A program made the translations under genes and the position numbers. The notes under the pieces were generated by a model, which was not told the DNA's origin, ran no database searches, and worked only from the letters and a program-made list of their open reading frames with translations. Shown piece after piece: positions 55,014 to 64,000 of a stretch of DNA of 64,000 bases. The DNA is from Flavobacterium micromati (GTDB lineage Bacteria > Bacteroidota > Bacteroidia > Flavobacteriales > Flavobacteriaceae), in assembly GCF_900129585.1 (NCBI RefSeq), contig NZ_FQWF01000002.1:186001-250000 (forward strand), in the 5' to 3' direction. The stretch's first letter is position 1, and every line of letters begins with the position of its first letter.

Positions 55014-56690
55014 TTAGGCTTTAACATAAGCATCATCATGTACGCTTGCCACTGCTCTACCAGATGGATCATTCATATTTTTAAAAGCTTCATCCCATTC
55101 TAAGGCAATTTTTGTACTACAAGCCACACTCGCTTCCTGCGGAACACATAAAGCGGCAGCATCACTAGGGAAATGATCATGGAAAATAGAACGGTAATAG
55201 TATTCCTCTTTGGATGTTGGCGTTTGCAGTGGAAACTTATATTTAGCATTTGCCAACTGTTCATCTGAGATTTCAACAGCAACTGTTGCTTTTAAAGTGT
55301 CAATCCAGCTGTATCCTACACCATCACTAAACTGTTCTTTTTGTCTCCAAGCTACACTTGGCGGAAGCATTTCTTCAAAAGCTTTACGAAGCACCCATTT
55401 TTCCATTGGATGCTCCTTGTTTATCATTTTATCTTGTGGATTAATTCGCATGGCTACATCCATAAATTCTTTATCTAAAAAGGGTACACGCCCTTCAATT
55501 CCCCAAGCTGCTAAACTTTTATTAGCACGCAAACAGTCATACATGTGTAATTTCCCTAATTTACGAACGTTTTCTTCGTGAAATTCTCTTGCATTAGGTG
55601 CTTTGTGGAAGTATAAATATCCTCCAAAAAGTTCATCGGCTCCTTCACCAGATAACACCATTTTAATTCCCATCGATTTTATAACTCTGGCCATTAACCA
55701 CATTGGGATGGATGCTCTTATAGTTGTAACATCGTAAGTTTCTAGGTTGTAAATTACATCTCTAATGGCGTCCAAACCTTCTTGAATGGTGAATTTAATT
55801 TCGTGATGAATGGTTTTGATATGATCTGCAACAATTTGCGCTGCTGCTAAATCTGGAGACCCTTCTAATCCCACCGAGAAGGAATGCAACTGAGGATACC
55901 AAGCATCAGCAACATCGCCAGATTCAATTCGTTTTTGCGCATATTTTTTGGCCACAGCCGAAGTAATAGACGAATCTAAACCCCCTGAAAGAAGCACTCC
56001 GTAAGGCACATCACTCATTAATTGCCTGTGAACCGCTGCCTCTAGTGCTATTTTTATATCTGTAATATTTGTTTCGTTATCTTTTACAGCATCATAATCC
56101 GTCCATTCTCTTTTGTACCACTGAACAAATTCTCCGTCTGTACTTGTCATGTAATGTCCTGGAGGAAACAACTGGATTTTTGTACAATATCCTTCAAGTG
56201 CTTTCAACTCTGAAGCCACATAAAAAGTTCCGTGCTCGTCCCAACCAATATATAATGGAATAATCCCCATGTGATCGCGGGCGACAAAATATTCATCTTT
56301 GTCCACATCATAAATTGCAAATCCAAATATTCCGTTCATTTCATCTAGGAAATGAGGTCCTTTTTCTTTGTACAACGCCAATATAACTTCGCAATCACTC
56401 TCGGTTTGAAAGTTGTATTTACCTTCAAATTGTTTGCGCAGTTCTCTGTGGTTGTAAATTTCGCCGTTAGCTGCCAGAACTAATTTTCCATCTTCGCTAA
56501 ACAAAGGTTGTTTTCCAGAAGCGGGATCAACTATTGCCAACCTTTCATGAGATAAAATCGCTTTTTCATTACTAAAAATTCCACTCCAATCCGGTCCACG
56601 GTGACGAATAATTTTAGACATTTCTAAGACTTTTGGTCTCAAAGTTTCAGCGTTTTGCTTTAAATCAAAGGCACATACTATTCCGCACAT
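55014..56690 (-). CDS. asnB: Asparagine synthetase B, glutamine-hydrolysing (paralogue 2 of a local pair)
   Basis: 558 residues, complete AsnB: Cys2 nucleophile in MCGIVCAF, HRGPDWSGIF, ANGEIYNHREL, PP-loop VLLSGGLDSSITSAV (about 236-250) and SGEGADELFGGYLYFHKAP. It shares the WRQKEQFSDGVGYSWID and DPSGRA regions with the gene at 50012-51628 and is the longer of the two, with an extra loop GDVADAWYPQLHSF in the synthetase domain. A CATCTTTGC stretch 40 nt upstream resembles a -7 element with the first base changed. A terminator stands directly behind it. Confidence 0.94.
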   Translation of the reverse strand: MCGIVCAFDLKQNAETLRPKVLEMSKIIRHRGPDWSGIFSNEKAILSHERLAIVDPASGKQPLFSEDGKLVLAANGEIYNHRELRKQFEGKYNFQTESDCEVILALYKEKGPHFLDEMNGIFGFAIYDVDKDEYFVARDHMGIIPLYIGWDEHGTFYVASELKALEGYCTKIQLFPPGHYMTSTDGEFVQWYKREWTDYDAVKDNETNITDIKIALEAAVHRQLMSDVPYGVLLSGGLDSSITSAVAKKYAQKRIESGDVADAWYPQLHSFSVGLEGSPDLAAAQIVADHIKTIHHEIKFTIQEGLDAIRDVIYNLETYDVTTIRASIPMWLMARVIKSMGIKMVLSGEGADELFGGYLYFHKAPNAREFHEENVRKLGKLHMYDCLRANKSLAAWGIEGRVPFLDKEFMDVAMRINPQDKMINKEHPMEKWVLRKAFEEMLPPSVAWRQKEQFSDGVGYSWIDTLKATVAVEISDEQLANAKYKFPLQTPTSKEEYYYRSIFHDHFPSDAAALCVPQEASVACSTKIALEWDEAFKNMNDPSGRAVASVHDDAYVKA

Positions 56691-57051
56691 AACTATATAT
56701 TTTTAAGAGATTTGTTTATTTTGATAGGGCAAAGATGTCGATACAGTTTAAATCGGAAAACATAAACTTTAATATTGGTTACAAATGGCAAACAAAAAAT
56801 ACTATTTACATTAAAAATGTAATTAAATGATAAATTAAATAGAGTTAAAGTGAAAAATTGTTAAAACAAATATTATCGGATCTTTAAAATGCCATGGCTG
56901 ACATTATGTTTTTTTGAAACAATAAAAAATCGCGCGAGTTGCAGTGCTTTACAATGAATTTGCAATAGCTGCATACAATAAAAGTTGAATCGAAATTAGT
57001 TTAGACAGCATATTGATGGAATTACACCCACCAAATTATTTACTTTATAAT
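56691..57051. other. AT-rich intergenic stretch
   Basis: Holds the putative asnB promoter (CATCTTTGC near 56728-56736 on the minus strand). The rest has no recognised gene, repeat or terminator, although the GreA-like gene upstream on the same strand should end here. Confidence 0.4.
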
Positions 57052-57501
57052 TTATCTAATTTCCTCCACCAAATACTTCGTTCCATTAATCTCAAAAGTA
57101 AAACCTTCTTGATTACTCAGCAGTTTGTTTCCCAATGGAGATTGCGGAGAAAGCGCAATAACATTAATCCCATCAACCGTGATTTTTGGCAATGCCACGC
57201 TTAGGTACAAGTAAATCCCATTTGCCTTTACTAAACTTCCTAAAATAATTGTTTTAGAATCATGAGAACTATCAATTTTATCTAAGATTGCTTTTTGATC
57301 TAAAACTTCTCTCAATTTTCTATTGATTTTTTCCTGCTCAATGTGCATCATCGACAGTGCGGTTTCATGTTTATCTCCAGCGGAACCTTTGGCATCATTT
57401 TTAGAATCCTCAGTTAATGCCGCAATCATATCTTTAAAAACATCGATTCTATCTTGTACCAATTGTAAATATTGTAGGTGTATTTTATATTTAAAAGTCA
57501 T
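57052..57501 (-). CDS. GreA/GreB-like protein with coiled-coil N-terminus
   Basis: 149 residues. Residues about 5-70 form a helical coiled coil, and the C-terminal half resembles the FKBP-like domain of transcription cleavage factors GreA/GreB: ILGSLVKANGIYLYLSVALPK, INVIALSPQSPLGNKLLS (matching the family's SPLGxALLG pattern) and FEINGTKYLVEEI. The two acidic residues that GreA uses at the coiled-coil tip are not obvious (the middle reads EDSKNDAKGSAGDKHE). It may regulate RNA polymerase without cleavage activity. Relatives in flavobacteria have often carried misleading fatty-acid-synthesis names in annotations. Confident on the fold, not on function. Confidence 0.72.
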   Translation of the reverse strand: MTFKYKIHLQYLQLVQDRIDVFKDMIAALTEDSKNDAKGSAGDKHETALSMMHIEQEKINRKLREVLDQKAILDKIDSSHDSKTIILGSLVKANGIYLYLSVALPKITVDGINVIALSPQSPLGNKLLSNQEGFTFEINGTKYLVEEIR

Positions 57502-57665
57502 GATTTTTTGTTTTATTAATCTTTAAAGGTATTTAAAAGAGAAGTTTATTTTGCAAAAAAAATCTTTTTTTCTGTCTTTTAAAATCTAAGATCAATCTGT
57601 GTATTTACAGAACTATTTTTTTGAAAATCCAGATATACTTTTCAATAACTTTCGAAAGTAATTTT

Positions 57666-57673
57666 TAACTTTA
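57666..57673 (+). promoter_or_regulatory. Probable -7 element of the DUF2911 gene
   Basis: TAACTTTA matches seven of eight positions of TAnnTTTG, 42 nt before the ATG. The 12-bp palindrome ACTTTCGAAAGT (57648-57659) directly upstream could bind a dimeric regulator. Confidence 0.4.
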
Positions 57674-57715
57674 CAAACTAAAATTAAATTTTAACCATTA
57701 ACATATTAAAAAATT

Positions 57716-58261
57716 ATGAGAAAATCCACATTTATTGCCACAGCTGTCTGCTCACTGACAATACTTTTATCGATTGATGCCAACGCACAAAAATTTCCAG
57801 ATCTTGATAAAAGTCCGCTCGATGCTGCATGGTATCCTAATGATTATAAAGAAACGAATAAAGCAGCTAGAATAATTTATGGCCGTCCACAGCTTAAAGG
57901 ACGGAGCGTTAATGAACTTGCGCCAAATGGTAAAGTTTGGAGAACTGGAGCTAATGAAGCTGCCGAAATTACCTTTTACACCGATATGGTTTTAGACAAA
58001 ACTAAAATTGCCGCAGGAGTTTATACGCTTTACACAATTCCTGGGGAAAAAGAATGGACTGTTATCATAAACAAAGACAAAAACGTTTGGGGAGCTTATA
58101 CTTATAATGCTAAAAACGATGTAGCCCGTTTGTCAATTCCTACTACCACAGCGGCTGATTCCCTCGAAGCTTTTTCAATGGTTTTCACTAAAGCTGATAA
58201 AGGTGTTGTGCTAAATATAGGTTGGGGAACAATGAGACTTGCTGTTCCTTTTACCAATTAA
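57716..58261 (+). CDS. Secreted DUF2911 protein
   Basis: 181 residues. A signal peptide (1-24, ending DANA) is followed by a single DUF2911 domain: KSPLDAAWYPNDY, IIYGRPQLKGRSV, PNGKVWRTGANEAAEITFYTD split over 69-89, AAGVYTLYTIPGEKEWTVIIN and the final NIGWGTMRLAVPF. The domain is common in Bacteroidota and of unknown function; a beta-sandwich is expected. It is exported to the periplasm or beyond. A promoter and palindrome lie upstream and a bidirectional terminator downstream. Confidence 0.88.
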   Translation: MRKSTFIATAVCSLTILLSIDANAQKFPDLDKSPLDAAWYPNDYKETNKAARIIYGRPQLKGRSVNELAPNGKVWRTGANEAAEITFYTDMVLDKTKIAAGVYTLYTIPGEKEWTVIINKDKNVWGAYTYNAKNDVARLSIPTTTAADSLEAFSMVFTKADKGVVLNIGWGTMRLAVPFTN

Positions 58262-58275
58262 TAAACGAACTCTAC

Positions 58276-58314
58276 AAAAAAACAGACTATCTAATTAAGG
58301 TAGTCTGTTTTTTT
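58276..58314. terminator. Bidirectional terminator
   Basis: AAACAGACTA and TAGTCTGTTT pair around an 11-nt AT-rich loop, with A-tract and T-tract on either side. It serves both the DUF2911 gene and the converging beta-barrel gene. Confidence 0.85.
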
Positions 58315-58339
58315 ATGCATATTAAAAATAATTTCTGAT

Positions 58340-60091
58340 TTAAAAATCAAATTTATAATTAGCACCTAGAAGTATTTGAAACCTTTGAACTGGAAAATTC
58401 AACCATTGTTGGTAACCATTGTTTGTAATATTGTTTGCTCTAATAAAAGCAGTTAAACGATCACTATAATTATAACCAACATTGGCATTTACATCAAAAA
58501 ATGATTTTAAAACTATTGGAGCAGCATTATTAACAAAAGCAGTATTCACTTGAAATTCCTTGCGCTCGCCCACATAGAAAACATTAGCGCCCGCAAACCA
58601 TTTTTCAGTTATTTTAAAATCGAGACTTGAATTAATTCTTACAGCAGGTAAATTCCATGCTTCACTTTCAAAATCAGTTGTAAAACTTCTAAAGCTTCCA
58701 TTGATTCCGAAAGTGACATTTTCAGAAAAATCAGCTTTCACTTCGCCGTACAAATTCAATGTTCGCACGTTATCATAAACCACTTGAAAAGAATTTCCAA
58801 AAGCATAATTCTCATTAGAGCTGTTTTCAGTATAATCATTACTTTTAAACAATGCTTTATTTCTTTCGTTTAAATAAGATCCTTTGATATTATAACTTAC
58901 AGTATTGGTCAATTTACCTTTTAAACCCGCAAAAACATCATACTGCTGATCTGTTGGTGCGATCATTAAGGTTGGTGACAAGAACGGATTTACATCAACA
59001 AAATCTTGATAGGAATTTTGTCTTAAATCTCCCTCGGCGCCAGCGTAGAAAATCATTAAATCTCCCACAACTTTATAAGATGCATTGAACTTAGGGTAAA
59101 TTAATAATCTGTTATTGTTGTTTTCAATGTCCATACTATAAAACACTGCCGCACCAATATTTAAAGTCCAATCCTCTTTTAACATTACAAAACTAGGCGA
59201 AACTCCTAGATTTGTGAAACCATATTTTAGCGGCTGAATCATATTGAGATAATTTTTTTCGAAACTTCCTTGAACATAATCTACAATTAAATCAGTTTTT
59301 ACAGCGCTGTCCATTACGTCAAACTCAACCGTTGGTTTGGCATAAAATCGGTTTTCAGCTGAGTTATAGATATCTGTAAAGCGACTAAATTTAGCACTCA
59401 TATTTTTTAAGATACTTTCATTAAATTCGACTTTTCCAGCTAATGAAAAAGTGCTGTAGGATTGCCTTGTATCAATTTCATTGAGCAAAGATCTTCGATC
59501 CTGAGGCGAAAGTACGCTACCAAAATCGGTTGGAATTCCATACCAATTAACAATTTGGTTTTTCACTCCTAAATCGATGTTCCACGATACTTCTTTTTGA
59601 TTCGAACCATACATTAAATTTAGCGATGTGTCATAAAATTTATCATCAAGTTCCACTTCTTGTATACCGCCTTGAGACGAATGATGACGAAACATTCCAC
59701 CTACATAGTCAGTATTGTTGAGATCGTAATTTACAAATAATTCTCCTACTAGTGTGCCATAATTCCCCACGCCCAGAGTAGCATAGTTTTTATATAAATA
59801 GGCTTGCTTTTCTTTTTCGACACCTTCGGCTTTTCCTTTAGACGGTGTAAAAGTAGAAGCAACAGGAAATGAAAAAATAGAATACTTTACAGTTTCCTTT
59901 TTAGTCGTAATCTCGTCATCTAAATCGGCAATTTCTTTCACTTTGGATGCATCCGAAATTTTTGGCGTGTAAGGCTTAACCACGTTTACCGTTTCAGTTG
60001 CGATTTGTTTTTTGTCTTGTGCAAATGAAAATTGACAGACAAGCATGAGTACTAATCCAAACCCAACTTTTTTAGTAACTTTATCAGTCAT
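58340..60091 (-). CDS. Outer-membrane beta-barrel protein (TonB-dependent-receptor-like)
   Basis: 583 residues. A signal peptide (MTDKVTKKVGFGL to SFAQ, cleaved near 25) sets the start at 60091 rather than 18 codons upstream. A short charged region (KPYTPKISDASKVKEIADLDDE) precedes about 18 predicted beta-strands with alternating aromatic residues, and the chain ends in the OM-type strand ILLGANYKFDF with terminal Phe. There is no plug domain or TonB box, so it is a barrel of the receptor class or porin-like rather than a full TonB-dependent receptor. It lies downstream of phzF and a giant TPR protein on the same strand, possibly one operon. Confidence 0.8.
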   Translation of the reverse strand: MTDKVTKKVGFGLVLMLVCQFSFAQDKKQIATETVNVVKPYTPKISDASKVKEIADLDDEITTKKETVKYSIFSFPVASTFTPSKGKAEGVEKEKQAYLYKNYATLGVGNYGTLVGELFVNYDLNNTDYVGGMFRHHSSQGGIQEVELDDKFYDTSLNLMYGSNQKEVSWNIDLGVKNQIVNWYGIPTDFGSVLSPQDRRSLLNEIDTRQSYSTFSLAGKVEFNESILKNMSAKFSRFTDIYNSAENRFYAKPTVEFDVMDSAVKTDLIVDYVQGSFEKNYLNMIQPLKYGFTNLGVSPSFVMLKEDWTLNIGAAVFYSMDIENNNNRLLIYPKFNASYKVVGDLMIFYAGAEGDLRQNSYQDFVDVNPFLSPTLMIAPTDQQYDVFAGLKGKLTNTVSYNIKGSYLNERNKALFKSNDYTENSSNENYAFGNSFQVVYDNVRTLNLYGEVKADFSENVTFGINGSFRSFTTDFESEAWNLPAVRINSSLDFKITEKWFAGANVFYVGERKEFQVNTAFVNNAAPIVLKSFFDVNANVGYNYSDRLTAFIRANNITNNGYQQWLNFPVQRFQILLGANYKFDF

Positions 60092-60185
60092 AAAAATGGT
60101 TTTTTTATTTAATACAGTTCTTATTTTGAAATCTTTAATTGTCATGTTATATTTTTTTACTTTTTAAGTATGTATCTCCTTACTA

Positions 60186-61049
60186 TTAAACTGACCATTC
60201 CCCTTTAGCAATGAATTTTATTTTTCCACCTATTCTAATGTCAAAGTGATCCTCTGAAAACATTCCGTTAAAATAGATTTGGGAGGGTCTATTAATAAAA
60301 TCGCCTTGATAATTAATTGTTTTTATTTCTGAAGAATGGTATTTTAAAAGAAACGCCTGTAAACACGAACTAGCGCTTCCCGTCGCGGCATCTTCTACCA
60401 GTTGGTTATTTTCTATGCAAAACATTCTGCTGCTTAATTTTTCATCTTCTAAACAAAAGAAATATAAAGCTCTATGATTTGTGACACAGTTTGTGCGCAT
60501 CCAAATATCCATTTTGTCTTTGTCCAAATTTAAATTTTCTAAAATTTTTAAACTTTTCAAAGCAACAATAACAAATGCGCTACCTGTCGAAACTTCTTGA
60601 ATGGAAAATCTAGAATCAAAATCATCCACAGTTAGATTACTAAATAATAAAAAATCTTCTTTATTTGAGCTGTTTAAAAATTCTGGCTGTGCGGCTTGTA
60701 GCCAAACCAAATCTGTTTCTTGAAAAACTGGAATATGACCTATTGGAACTGATATAGTAATCTCCTGAGGATTATTTTCTAACACCTTGTTCATCAAAAC
60801 CCATGATGTACCTATAATAGGATGACCAGCAAATTGCATTTCATGTTGAGGAGTAAAAATTCTAATAGTTGCCATTGCACTTTCAGGAAATAACGCAGTG
60901 ACAAATGTGCTTTCAGCAAAATTAATTTCTCGTGTGATTTTAAGCATCTCTTCATCACTTAATTTCTCAGCATCTAAAAACACAGCAAGTTGATTACCTG
61001 CATATTTATTTTCTGCAAAAACATCAACTATATAAAAGGGTATTGTCAT
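60186..61049 (-). CDS. PhzF-family isomerase/epimerase-like protein
   Basis: 287 residues of the PhzF/DapF-fold family. Family marks are IPFYIVDVFAENKYAGNQLAVFL at the start with GNQLAV, INFAESTFV with the catalytic Glu (about 46), FTPQHEMQFAGHPIIGTSWVL (about 65-85) and the C-terminal phosphate/carboxylate loop VEDAATGSASSCLQAFLLKYH. Members include a phenazine-synthesis isomerase and many uncharacterised enzymes; no other phenazine genes are nearby, so phenazine production is not implied. It sits 73 nt after the giant TPR gene and 94 nt before the barrel gene. Confidence 0.88.
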   Translation of the reverse strand: MTIPFYIVDVFAENKYAGNQLAVFLDAEKLSDEEMLKITREINFAESTFVTALFPESAMATIRIFTPQHEMQFAGHPIIGTSWVLMNKVLENNPQEITISVPIGHIPVFQETDLVWLQAAQPEFLNSSNKEDFLLFSNLTVDDFDSRFSIQEVSTGSAFVIVALKSLKILENLNLDKDKMDIWMRTNCVTNHRALYFFCLEDEKLSSRMFCIENNQLVEDAATGSASSCLQAFLLKYHSSEIKTINYQGDFINRPSQIYFNGMFSEDHFDIRIGGKIKFIAKGEWSV

Positions 61050-61122
61050 TGTTTAATGATTTGTAAAATGGATTTTAGAAATTTATCTATGAGCGTATTT
61101 TCAAAAACTCATACAACTTAAT

Positions 61123-64000
61123 TTATTTTTCTATCGATGAATTAGTTTTTGATTCTTCCGCTTTAATAGCGCTTAGCGTAGTTTTAGCTTCAGCGACAAC
61201 CTCTGGAAAATCAGTGAAATTTTTGATTACATTTTCTAAAATATAGGTCGCTTGAAAGCTATCTTTCAGTCCGTAGAAATTTTTTGCCATCAGAACTAAT
61301 CCTTTGGCGCCGTAAAATTTATAGCTAGAATAATTCTTTGCTAATTTTTGCACCGCTACATTTGATGCCTCGTAATTTGATTCTTTATTTTTGAAAAATG
61401 CGTCGTAATATAAGGCTTCAGCAGCTAACTCGCCTTTGGCACTTGCCATAACTTTGGCGTAAGCAACTTTGGCTTTGGCTTCATCTCCAGTTTCCATAGC
61501 AGCGCGGGCAATAATAATTTGCGCATCACTTTTTACTTTATCATCTGCTTTAGGATTTTCCAAGACTTTTTCGGCATAAATTACTGAGTTTAAAAAATCT
61601 TTTTTATCATAATACGACTTCATCAAATTAGATTGAGCATACGTTTTATTTTGCGCAACATCTGCTTCATTTTCTAAACGCAAAAGGATAGTAATTGCTT
61701 TATCAGTTTGTTTATCCTTGAGAAAAATTTGCGCTAGTCGCGATAAAGACTGCTCTGTAAATTCGCTTGAAGATTGCGCGATAATATATTCATAGTATAC
61801 AATTGCTTTGTTTAAAGAACCTTCGGCAAAGTAAGATTGACCAAGATAATAATTAGCTTTCAAAGCATGTAGGCCTCGTGGAAATTGGCTTACATAACTA
61901 TTAAATCCGGCAATAGCTTGCTTGCTATTCCCTTGCTGGAATTGTTTTTCAGCAGCTTCGAAGGTATCATTGTCTAATTCAACATCAGTTACTGCTACAA
62001 AATCTAAAGTGCGTACCCAAGTTGCATATTCATCAACTCTACCGCCGTCTACATAAATTAACCTTGCCGTTGCAACCGCTTCAAGTGCTTCAGGAGTACG
62101 TGGGAAATCAGCAGCGACTTTTTTAAATTTCACCAAAGCCTGATCGTTTTTATCAGTATTGTAATACACTAATCCTTGGCGCAAAATTGCTCTGGAAGTA
62201 AACAATCCCTTTTTAAATTCAACATTCAAGCGCTCATAAGTTTTTATAGCCAAGTCGTTTTTATCGTCAGCAACATAAGTGTTGGCCAATTCAAATAGTG
62301 CATCATCTTTATATTCAGATTTTGGGTACAGTTGTACAAATGAATTTAGTTCGGCTATTTTTTTATCATTTTCACCCAAAAATCCATAAGAAATTGCTTT
62401 TTGAAAATAAGCATAATCCGCGTCAATACTTTTAGATGCAATTACCTTATTATAAGCGTCCATTGCCTCACTATATTTTGAAGTAACAAAACGACAATCC
62501 GCTAAACGCAAATACGAATCATTCAATCGAACTTTATCACCGGGTGATTTTGCTATCTGACTTTCAAAAAAGTTTCCTGCTTGATCGTACTCCTTCAATT
62601 TAAAATAGCAATAAGCAATATTGTAATTATGGTTTTTATATTCGGGGGTTTTTGAAGCTAAAGTAGAACTTGCAAATTGCTTGTAACTCAATAATGCCTC
62701 TTTGAAATCATTTAAAACATATTCTGATTCTCCTCGCCAAAAAGTGGCTCTGCTAGTAAAAACCGGATCTTTTTGTTCAGTTGTCGCTTTGGTAAACATT
62801 TTTAAGGCTTCTTGATAATTTCCATCAGTATATAATTCCAGTCCTCTGTAAAAAAGCACTTTTTGAAACGCTAGTTTGTTTTCTGGTGATTTATTTTTCT
62901 CTAATAAAACCAAAGCTTCTTTGTAGTTCTTAGAAGAAATATACGAATCTATGATTAATTTTTCAATCTCTTGACGATTAGAATTTTCAGGATATTTGTT
63001 CAAGAACGCTTGTAAAATTGCAGGCACGCTTTGATACGCATTGCCTAATTCATAGCTCAGTTTAGCATAATTTAAACTGGCATCTTCTTGTATGGCCAAG
63101 TCAAAATCCATTTCAGAAGCATTTTTAAAAGCGTTTAAAGCTTCTTGCTTTTTATTAGTATTTAAATAACTTTCACCTAAATGATAATAAGCATTTTGAG
63201 CAACAAAATCATTCCCACCAACAATTTTATTGAACTGTGAAATGGCATTTTCATAATCTTTCTGTTTGTAATAGGCGTATCCTAATTGATAATAATCTGT
63301 ATTATTCCACCTTCCTTTTTTGCCTTTGTAAGCAACTAAAAACGGAATTGCAGCATCGTATTTTTTTAAGTTAAAATAGCTTTCGCCAATGATTTTATTC
63401 AGCTCTGATTTTTCTAGAGGTGTTGACTTGGCCATTGCTTTTGAACCTAAATCAATTGCTTTTTCGAAATTACCAAGTTTAAAATTCATGTCGGCTTGAT
63501 AATACGACAGTTTTTCTTTATACTTTTCTTCTCCTGAAACCTCGTCAAAATACTTTGTTGCCTGTTTGTAATCATCACCTTCATAAGCCATAAAACCAAG
63601 ATAGTATTTAGCTTGCGACCCATATTCAGCGGAGTTGATGACCTTATTAAAATACGTCGTAGCTTCTTTTTTCTTTTTGGCATTAAAAAAGCTATATCCT
63701 TTTTGGAAATTATATTTTTCTTGATCATTGCGGCTCAAACTACTTTCATCAACTTTTTCAAACCATTGTAAAGCTTGTGGATAATTGCCTTGTTTAAAAT
63801 GAAATTGTGCTACTTCGATGTAAGCTTGATTTTGTTTCACACTCGTGGGATAATCCGAAACAAATTGCTCCATTAGTTCATCTCCATTTGCCTGATTGGT
63901 TCTAATAGCACAATTAGCAGCGTAATATGCACAATCTGATTTTAGCTCTTCGGTTGCAGCAGTTTCTTTGACTTTATTGAATAAAAGTTGTGCCGATGCA
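61123..64000 (-). CDS. Very large tetratricopeptide repeat protein (continues beyond the right edge)
   Basis: At least 959 codons, open to the window end, so the N-terminus is missing. It is built of TPR-type helix pairs throughout, e.g. QYKLGYAYYKQKDYENAISQF-like units (seen as YYQLGYAYYKQKDYENAIS), HYNIAYCYFKLKEYDQAG and YYLGQSYFAEGSLNKAIVYYE, roughly 25 repeats. An apparent internal ATG at 63873 is not the true start: the upstream codons (NKVKETAATEELKSDCAYYA) continue the repeat pattern. Giant TPR proteins next to an outer-membrane barrel are common in Bacteroidota, where they are thought to scaffold envelope complexes; that role here is inference. Confidence 0.9.
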   Translation of the reverse strand, partial: ASAQLLFNKVKETAATEELKSDCAYYAANCAIRTNQANGDELMEQFVSDYPTSVKQNQAYIEVAQFHFKQGNYPQALQWFEKVDESSLSRNDQEKYNFQKGYSFFNAKKKKEATTYFNKVINSAEYGSQAKYYLGFMAYEGDDYKQATKYFDEVSGEEKYKEKLSYYQADMNFKLGNFEKAIDLGSKAMAKSTPLEKSELNKIIGESYFNLKKYDAAIPFLVAYKGKKGRWNNTDYYQLGYAYYKQKDYENAISQFNKIVGGNDFVAQNAYYHLGESYLNTNKKQEALNAFKNASEMDFDLAIQEDASLNYAKLSYELGNAYQSVPAILQAFLNKYPENSNRQEIEKLIIDSYISSKNYKEALVLLEKNKSPENKLAFQKVLFYRGLELYTDGNYQEALKMFTKATTEQKDPVFTSRATFWRGESEYVLNDFKEALLSYKQFASSTLASKTPEYKNHNYNIAYCYFKLKEYDQAGNFFESQIAKSPGDKVRLNDSYLRLADCRFVTSKYSEAMDAYNKVIASKSIDADYAYFQKAISYGFLGENDKKIAELNSFVQLYPKSEYKDDALFELANTYVADDKNDLAIKTYERLNVEFKKGLFTSRAILRQGLVYYNTDKNDQALVKFKKVAADFPRTPEALEAVATARLIYVDGGRVDEYATWVRTLDFVAVTDVELDNDTFEAAEKQFQQGNSKQAIAGFNSYVSQFPRGLHALKANYYLGQSYFAEGSLNKAIVYYEYIIAQSSSEFTEQSLSRLAQIFLKDKQTDKAITILLRLENEADVAQNKTYAQSNLMKSYYDKKDFLNSVIYAEKVLENPKADDKVKSDAQIIIARAAMETGDEAKAKVAYAKVMASAKGELAAEALYYDAFFKNKESNYEASNVAVQKLAKNYSSYKFYGAKGLVLMAKNFYGLKDSFQATYILENVIKNFTDFPEVVAEAKTTLSAIKAEESKTNSSIEK

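Noticed and set aside
60186..61049. Phenazine biosynthesis from the PhzF-like gene
   Set aside because: The PhzF fold is widespread and no other phenazine genes are present.

Overview
The window comes from a low-GC Bacteroidota chromosome, most likely a Flavobacterium or close relative. The protein families and gene order point there: the parA-parB-DUF5683-dapB-lepB-wbqC run, mutL followed by two rhomboids, a fused secDF and DUF2911. So do the promoters, which carry the Bacteroidota -7 motif TAnnTTTG rather than a sigma70 -10 box. The assignment rests on reading the sequence; no database search was run.

Layout. 1-2.7 kb: start of trxB, a small lipoprotein, tRNA-Pro and AT-rich spacers holding a duplicated hairpin. 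2.7-8.3 kb (+): segregation (parA, parB), an outer-membrane protein, dapB, signal peptidase I and a WbqC-like gene, closed by a 104-nt repeat-like element. 8.4-14.6 kb (-): EEP-fold hydrolase, two rhomboid proteases, mutL, ribH and a TPR protein. 14.9-21.4 kb (+): recF, a rhodanese-thioredoxin lipoprotein, DUF2461, a glycosyltransferase, an asparagine synthetase and murB. 21.8-30.1 kb: cupin, GT2, ECF sigma factor, TonB, lipA, gap and a hybrid histidine kinase. 30.1-38.5 kb: purine nucleoside phosphorylase, lpxK, a Nif3-like gene, a coiled-coil protein whose zinc ribbon has lost its cysteines, an alpha/beta hydrolase, rluF, folD and ffh. 38.7-39.7 kb: a decayed RND outer-membrane channel gene. 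40.1-46.3 kb (-): secDF, mdh, gyrB.

46.8-57 kb is the accessory part. It holds a two-gene membrane protein/amidohydrolase unit, two asparagine synthetase B paralogues, an amidohydrolase lipoprotein and a toxin-antitoxin patch. In that patch an intact RelE/ParE-type pair carries a (GTT)14 microsatellite encoding 16 consecutive asparagines in the toxin, beside a decayed HigA-like antitoxin. 57-64 kb: a GreA-like protein, DUF2911, an outer-membrane beta-barrel, a PhzF-like enzyme and a very large TPR protein running off the end.

Most of the window is housekeeping: DNA repair (mutL, recF), topology (gyrB), membrane targeting and secretion (ffh, secDF, lepB), envelope synthesis (murB, lpxK, dapB, glycosyltransferases) and central metabolism (gap, mdh, lipA, folD, ribH). 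The best leads are the poly-asparagine toxin, the 46.9-49.3 kb pair, the cysteine-less zinc ribbon, the shared CTAATT promoter array and the leaderless-type promoters. I found no CRISPR array, no complete insertion sequence and no rRNA. The stated gene starts were often moved to internal ATG codons where a signal peptide or family N-terminus argued for it.
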